Of a DNA stretch of 24,003 nucleotides, positions 19,181-24,003 are shown piece after piece. The position numbers were made by a program, and so were the translations under genes. Source of the stretch: Piromyces finnis (Eukaryota > Neocallimastigomycota > Neocallimastigomycetes > Neocallimastigales > Neocallimastigaceae); NCBI GenBank assembly GCA_002104945.1, contig MCFH01000148.1, positions 1 to 24,003 on the forward strand. Direction: 5' to 3'. Each line of letters begins with the position of its first letter. Position 1 is the first letter of the stretch. A model generated the notes under the pieces. The model saw only the letters and a list, made by a program, of their open reading frames with translations. It was not told the DNA's origin and did no database searches.

Positions 19181-20167
19181 TTAATTTATTACAATTCTTG
19201 TGTTATCTACAGTGTCTTCAACACTATATTCTTCTAACTGGTTAAAGTCAGTTCTATAACCAATTGGAAGACCACCTAAATGAACTCTTTCAGGTGGGTA
19301 CATGTTAATTAATTCTATTCTTCTTTCCCACTGTTCTCTTCTTTCAAATTCATCTACATTTCTATAGATAGATGAAAGTTTTTGAACAGAAGTAAAAATG
19401 ATTAATTTATAATTATTTTTAGCAGAACCACCTTTAATATTTAAATTATGAACTCTATAATCAATTAAATTAATAAATTCTTCCGGTTTCATAACACCAG
19501 CTCTAAAGTCATCAAAGACAGCAACTTCAGATGGATTATCTAAAGTTATACCAGAATAAAAACCAGATTTATCGTACTTTAATTCATCAAAGTACATTTC
19601 ATCTGGGTCTTCAATACCTTTATCGTTATAGTATTTTCTAATTAATTCTTCAGCCCTTTCTGATTTTCCTATAGCAGAAGGGCCTTGGATGTAATAAACC
19701 TTTACGTGCTTTCTCCAAGAACCTAATGATAATCTGTTCTTCTTCTGTAAATTTATCTTCTGATAAGTGTTGTAGAGTATTGCAGGCAACTCCTTTGGGT
19801 CGTTGCAATCCTCTAGATAACCTATTGTAAAATTTCCACCTTTAAGAACTGGTTCACCTTCTTCTTAAATAAGCATAGCAGTAACTCCTTCTCTAACATG
19901 TTTCTCATCTTCTGCTTTACAATATCTTATATTTTGTTGAGCAGAACCATAACAACGTTCTAAATGAGCACCTTTAAGTCTTCTAATAGATAAATTCTTT
20001 GAATTTTGATATTGAACAAAAATATGGTAGTGTTTTTGTGCTTGACCTATATGTTCAGTAACCAAAAAATACTTCAATCCCACTAAAGATTTAAGATAAG
20101 TTTTGATGTCAGCATAAAATTCCAAGGCACTTGGATTCAAAGTTAAAATAAAATTTTTCGCACCCAT
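19181..20167 (-). pseudogene. rep: Viral copy 2: Rep (HUH endonuclease plus SF3 helicase) with one in-frame UAA
   Basis: Rolling-circle initiator. From ATG at 20167 the HUH domain shows motif I FILTLNP (residues 6-12), motif II HYHIFVQY (46-53, both metal-binding His present) and the catalytic Tyr in RYCKAED (Tyr82). Codon 101 is UAA (19865-19867). Beyond it the same frame stays open for about 227 codons, with Walker A GPSAIGKS (codons 162-169), Walker B VAVFDDF (215-221), motif C IIFTS (about 246-250) and a REQWERRI block, ending in TAA. Total span is 329 codons including stops, normal for CRESS Rep. The single stop falls in the linker between the domains; no indel is seen. It may be a recent nonsense mutation or read through. 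Divergent from the origin at 20178-20212. Confidence 0.88.
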
Positions 20168-20177
20168 AGTCCGATAA

Positions 20178-20212
20178 AAGCTATCCTAGTATAGTATTAC
20201 CTAGGATAGCTT
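20178..20212 (+). other. Viral origin of replication: stem-loop with TAGTATTAC
   Basis: AAGCTATCCTAG (20178-20189) pairs perfectly with CTAGGATAGCTT (20201-20212) over 12 bp. The 11-nt loop TATAGTATTAC contains TAGTATTAC at 20192-20200, the sequence CRESS Reps nick. The nonanucleotide is on the capsid-coding strand. The Rep start is 11 bp away on minus. A small inverted pair GAACG/CGTCC follows at about 20215-20227, a candidate Rep-binding site. Confidence 0.95.
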
Positions 20213-20247
20213 ACGAACGAAACGTCCTTTATATATTTTTTCGCGTT

Positions 20248-20368
20248 ATAATAATTTGGGCATGGACACTTCCACGACACTTAGATTTTTTTTTTCAAAA
20301 ATTAAAAATTTCCATTTTTTGAAAAAAAAATCTAAGTGTCGTGGAAGTGTCCATGTCCAAATTATTAT
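20248..20368. repeat. Foldback element abutting the right viral border
   Basis: Two arms of about 53 bp (20248-20301 and 20316-20368), each with ATAATAATTTGG, then CATGGACACTTCCACGACAC and TTAGA. They differ by one substitution and one indel and are separated by about 14 bp. No coding sequence. It starts two bases after viral homology ends at 20245. Could be a miniature inverted-repeat transposon (a TA target is possible). GGACAC-like words recur in the next 100 bp up to about 20470, so the whole element may be larger. Confidence 0.8.
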
Positions 20369-20487
20369 GACGTGCCAGTGTCCATAATTTTTTGGGTCGT
20401 CCGGCGAAACGACCCTTAGGACGAGCAATGTCACAATAACATAAAAATTTAAAAAATTTGGACACATGGAAAAGAATTCAAAGTATA
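20369..20487. other. Spacer with a GC-rich hairpin and GGACAC repeats
   Basis: GGGTCGT (20394-20400) pairs with ACGACCC (20409-20415) around an 8-nt loop. GTGTCC-type words flank it on both sides (about 20378 and 20460). The GC content is well above that of surrounding DNA. Probably part of the same DNA transposon relic as the foldback; no gene seen. Confidence 0.4.
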
Positions 20488-21190
20488 TGTAAAGATATAA
20501 TATATATCTTTAGATTATTTAATAACGAATTATTAATTATCAAATAATAAATTAATATTTAGTAAAATTAATTATAAAATTTTTGAATAAATTTTATGGA
20601 ATAATTTAATAATAAATTATTTTATAATAATTCCGTTATATTTAAATTAAGATAAATATTTAAATTTAAGGAATAAAAGAATTTTAATTAAATTTAAATA
20701 TTTCAAATATTTTAAATAATTAAAATATTTTTTAAATACTTTTTATTTAATTTTAGAATAAATTATATTTTTTTATTTAAATTTAGAATAACTTAATAAT
20801 TTTAACTTAGTTTTAATTCAATTTTGAGTTTACTCAAATTGAATTAAAAGTATAATGAATTTGTTTTAGTTTAGTTCTTTTATTTTATTATTTAATTAGA
20901 TTAGTGTTGTTTATTTTATATTAAATATATGTTTATTTAAATAGAATAATATGTTAGAATATAATTATGAAAAAATATAAATACATGTAATTTTTGTTTA
21001 TTAAATCGATGTAATTGTTATTTTCAATTTTTTAATTATTAACTATTATATAGTTAATAATATTTTTAAGAGTTTAAATAAAAATGTTTTTTTTAAAAAT
21101 AAAAATTTAATGTTTTATTTTTTATTTTTGTGTTAATAAAAATTGTTTTGTTTTAAGTATGAAATCTGTTTTAAATCTTATACTTTTACA
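20488..21190 (+). mobile_element. Solo LTR B with target duplication GTATA
   Basis: Starts TGTAAAGATATAATAT and ends ATACTTTTACA, about 703 bp, same family as 4969-5691. GTATA flanks it at 20483-20487 and 21191-21195. Start hairpin TAAAGATAT with ATATCTTTA. Confidence 0.85.
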
Positions 21191-21879
21191 GTATAAAATT
21201 TTTAATCCTTGAAATTATTAAATTTTTTAAATTATTAAAATTTTATTATTAAAATTTTTATTTTAAATTTATTAACTATTAACTATTTACAATAATTATA
21301 TTAATTATTAATTTGTAAAAATTAAATATTTTATAATTAAACAATAATTAATAAAAATTAAAAATGTAATAATTAAAATTGTTCATGTATAAAAAGATAA
21401 AAAGAATAGAAATTGACAAAAAATTACGAAGCTTTAGCGTTAGTAATTTTTTAACTTAAAGTTAATAAGATATATAAACTCCTATAAAACCTAAAATTTT
21501 AAAAATTTTAATATTTTTAATAACTTAATATATGTTGATATTAAGTTATTGTTAAAATAAAAATATTAATTATTTTCCTTTATATAAATATTATTAGCTT
21601 TAAGCCTTTAATAGGAAAGCGTATTATATTAGATAATTAATATAACTAGTGTGCTTACCACACTTTTCTTTATTAAAAATCGGTTTTTATCAATGATACA
21701 AGATACATAGAAAAATATTTTTATGAATAATAACATTTAATTCTTTTATAATTTGTATAGCAATTATTGATGTATATAATAATTAAACTCTATATTAGTA
21801 TAAATTATTATGACGCAAATATTACATATATATTAGAATAATTAATTACACAAGAAAGAAAAGTTATAAAAAGAGAGAT
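21191..21879. other. AT-rich stretch with no recognised gene
   Basis: About 690 bp of A/T-dominated sequence. It has LTR-like words (TGTAAAAATTAAAT at about 21315; AATTACGAAGCTTTAGCG at about 21422), but no paired LTR ends or target duplication found. Probably old retroelement remains. Confidence 0.4.
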
Positions 21880-21952
21880 TGTAAAGATATCAAACGCCTC
21901 AGCGTGATATCTTTAATGTAAGTTAAGCCATAAATATTATTGTTTAAGTTAC
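21880..21952 (+). mobile_element. LTR C fragment (first 73 bp), plus orientation
   Basis: Starts TGTAAAGATATCAAACGCC like the solo LTR at 16170 and matches its first 70 or so bases, including the start hairpin. It is then cut by the outer end of the oppositely oriented LTR C at 21953. An LTR inserted into another LTR of its own family. Confidence 0.75.
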
Positions 21953-22570
21953 TGTAATGTTGAACACTGAAAGAATAGATTAGGATATCTATTCTATTAC
22001 AATAACACTAAAATTTTAAAATAAAATAAAAAAAATTGTTTTATAAAAATATCTTTTATTATAATAGAAATTTTATTAATAACAATTACATCGATAAAAT
22101 GATGAAAAATATCTTCTATTTATATTTTTCCTAAATACATTTATATTATATTATAACTATTTATTTCTTATATATTATTTTTTTAAAAGCTACACTAAAA
22201 TCTTAATTATTAATAAATATTGAAACTATAACTATTTTTAGTAAAATACAATTGGCAATTTAAATTAAGTACTATTTAATTTGAATATGTGCCCATGTAT
22301 TATTGATATATTAATCATTTATTATTTATATATTATTTACCTATTTCTATAAAAAAACATATTAAAACTAGGGATTTACATTGAGAATATTAATTTACTT
22401 GTTAAATATTAAAATAAATTAATAATTTATTTTGTTTTAAACTTTAATTATTAATAAATAAATTATGTCTCATTTTCTTTTTCTGAATATAATTTGTGTA
22501 ACTTAAACAATAATACTTGTGGCTTAAGTTAAATTAAAGATATCAAGTTGAGGTGTTTGATATCTTTACA
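21953..22570 (-). mobile_element. LTR C, 3' LTR of chromovirus C
   Basis: On minus it starts TGTAAAGATATC at 22570, next to a purine-rich tract (GAGAGAGAGAT) at the pol end, and ends GTTCAACATTACA at 21953. About 618 bp, close match to the solo LTR 16170-16773 inverted. Start hairpin TAAAGATATCAA with TTGATATCTTTA. Confidence 0.88.
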
Positions 22571-23933
22571 ATCTCTCTCTCTAAGTCGAGTTCCTGCGAG
22601 ATTAATTTATAAAAAATACTTTCTCGAAGGAATTTCAATTACAAATGGTTGGTATCTGTGCTTGATTAAACTACCAACTTTATTCTTTCTAATTTCATGG
22701 AGGAGTCGCTCGACTTATGTTTTAATTTTTTAGAGTTATTTTCAAACTCTTGTATTAATTGTTTATCTGAAATCTGATCTTCAGAAGGTGAATTTATCAA
22801 ATTCTTTCCACGATAACTTATAAAATGTTTCACCATTGACAGATTTCATCTTCTCAATTTTTCTCTGGAATTTTTCAATAAAAATCTGTGTTAGGGTGAA
22901 TATTCCTCTTCCTACGGTTAGATCTATCGTTAAATTCATTTTCAAAATTATAGTTTTAACAATGAAACATGAAAAACTGGATGACATCTCATTGTCTTTG
23001 GAAGTTTCAATTTGAAAGAGAGAGAACTAATCTTTTCAATAATTTCAAAATGGGCCAAGCATTTGAGGTGCTAATTTCTTCTTTAAGTTAGTTCCAGGAG
23101 AATCTTTCAATAAACCATACCTTCTTTCCCACTTCGAATTCCGGGGTAATCATTCTTTCATATCGGCATATTTCTTATATGTTTCTTTAGTTTTTTTTTT
23201 TTTTAATTTTTCCTTTAATAATTTAAAGTTTTCATTCATATCAATATACTCTTGTTTAGCTCTACTAGGTCTATCATTAGCTGGAATTCTAAGCTGAACT
23301 TTGGATGAAAACCATAATTAGCAGAGAATGGGGATTGATTTATAGATTGTTGTAAAGTATTATTATATGCAAATTCAGCAAATGGGATAAGATCAACCCA
23401 GTTATTCTGTTTTTTATTTATAAAACAACGGAAATATTGTTCTAATATGCCGTTCACCCTCTCCGTTTGACCATCTGTCTGCGGATGGTTAGCAGTCAAT
23501 AATGAATGATTGATATTAAGAAGGTCACAAAGTCTTGACCAAAAATCAGAAGTAAATTGCGAGCCTCTATCAGAGATAATGGAATCAGGAAGACCATGCA
23601 AACGGAAGACATTAGTAATAAAAGCATCAGCAGCAATCGAAGCAGTAGGAAGACAACGTAAAGGAATGGCGTGAGTAAATTTAGTAAATCTATCGACAAC
23701 AACCATGAGAGTTGTCATATCTCTGGACTTCGGAAGATCAACAATAAAGTCGATAGAGATATCAGACCAAGGCCTACTATGAGTGTCCAGGGGGATAACA
23801 ATCCGTAAGGCTTATGTCTGGGGACTTTGGATTTGCAACAATTCACGCAAGATTTGATAAAAGATTTAACGTCTGAATGAAATCTTGGCCACCAAAAGTT
23901 TCTGGAAATCAGTTCAGTGGTTTTCTTAATACC
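22571..23933 (-). pseudogene. Chromovirus C: integrase and C-terminal region, truncated by LTR B
   Basis: The best preserved retroelement gene here. On minus, 23236-23718 (160 codons) contains a full integrase core with a D,D-35-E triad. Asp9 is in VVVDRF, Asp50 in SDRGSQF and Glu86 in QTERVN, numbered within this frame. Upstream, at about 23780-23930, lies the zinc-binding domain end (FWWPRFHSDVKSFIKSC). Downstream frames (22590-23230) are broken, with a degraded region where the chromodomain should lie (about 22750-22800). The ORF start at 23718 is only where the frame opens, and single-base errors split it from neighbouring blocks. RT lies outside or is lost: at 23934 an LTR B end interrupts the element. 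Confidence 0.85.
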
Positions 23934-24003
23934 TGTAAAAATTTTAAAATTTAAAACAGATTATAAAATTTTTTACAATAAAACAAAAACACTAAATAAA
24001 ATA
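23934..24003 (-). mobile_element. LTR B, 3' end, running off the window
   Basis: TGTAAAAATTTTAAAATTTA followed by ACAGATTATAAAATTTTTTA matches the LTR B end at 2151-2220 in the same orientation. It cuts chromovirus C, so family B was active after C inserted. The would-be target duplication is ATACC at 23929-23933. Confidence 0.8.

Noticed and set aside
19865-19867. Reassigned UAA codon (alternative genetic code)
   Set aside because: Both capsid ORFs and the Rep ORFs of both copies end at conserved UAA codons, and element and host frames also end in UAA, so UAA is used as a stop.
19865-19888. A 22-nt GT...AG intron removing the Rep stop
   Set aside because: The interval is far too short for a spliceosomal intron and is not a multiple of three, so removing it would shift the helicase out of frame.
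20246-20467. 73-codon minus-strand frame over the foldback
   Set aside because: It is the translation of a palindrome and its AT-rich flank, without any protein-like pattern, so it is not a gene.
1-24003. tRNA genes, rRNA, CRISPR arrays, bacterial operons, hammerhead ribozymes
   Set aside because: No cloverleaf with a matching anticodon, no rRNA-like block, no spaced direct repeats and no CTGATGA...GAAA core were found by reading. The retroelement content is eukaryotic.

Overview
The window looks like nuclear DNA from an extremely AT-rich eukaryote. It holds three decayed families of Ty3/gypsy chromoviruses (pol with a C-terminal chromodomain), many solo LTRs with 5-bp target duplications, and two integrated copies of a single-stranded circular DNA (CRESS-type) virus. 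Chromoviruses, deep AT richness and a ricin-B-like lectin fragment would suit an early-diverging fungus such as an anaerobic gut chytrid. That host guess is inference and weak; no host housekeeping gene is present to settle it.

Layout. 1-7852 is one large inverted duplication, with arms of about 3.9 kb and a centre at 3896-3949. Each arm carries the 3' end of chromovirus B, LTR B, a 245-bp scrap of unknown coding sequence, LTR A, and the 3' end of chromovirus A. The right arm runs on into the rest of element A on the minus strand (7448 to about 11130; integrase, RNase H, RT, protease), full of frameshifts. Viral copy 1 (about 11136-12945) follows, with a broken Rep 5' part, an intact 463-aa capsid ORF and the last few Rep codons. 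Next to it is an LTR A fragment. 13845-16773 is a run of four solo LTRs, each with its own target duplication; the last one splits a lectin-like host gene.

Viral copy 2 (about 17222-20245) interrupts the 5' side of the same lectin-like gene. It has a 489-aa capsid ORF on plus, and a Rep on minus (HUH endonuclease plus SF3 helicase) carrying one in-frame UAA. Two copies of the replication origin nonanucleotide TAGTATTAC lie 2908 bp apart. The right one sits on a perfect 12-bp stem with an 11-nt loop. This is the layout expected of slightly more than one unit of a circular genome of about 2.9 kb inserted head to tail. A foldback element, a solo LTR B, LTR C and the minus-strand pol of chromovirus C, itself cut by another LTR B, fill the rest to the window end.

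How it fits together. The capsid and Rep genes converge on a short polyadenylation-rich gap and diverge from the origin, a complete small replicon. Everything else is layered retrotransposon insertion. The two capsid ORFs are clearly homologous but far apart in sequence, and both stay open while the Rep genes and retroelements around them decay.
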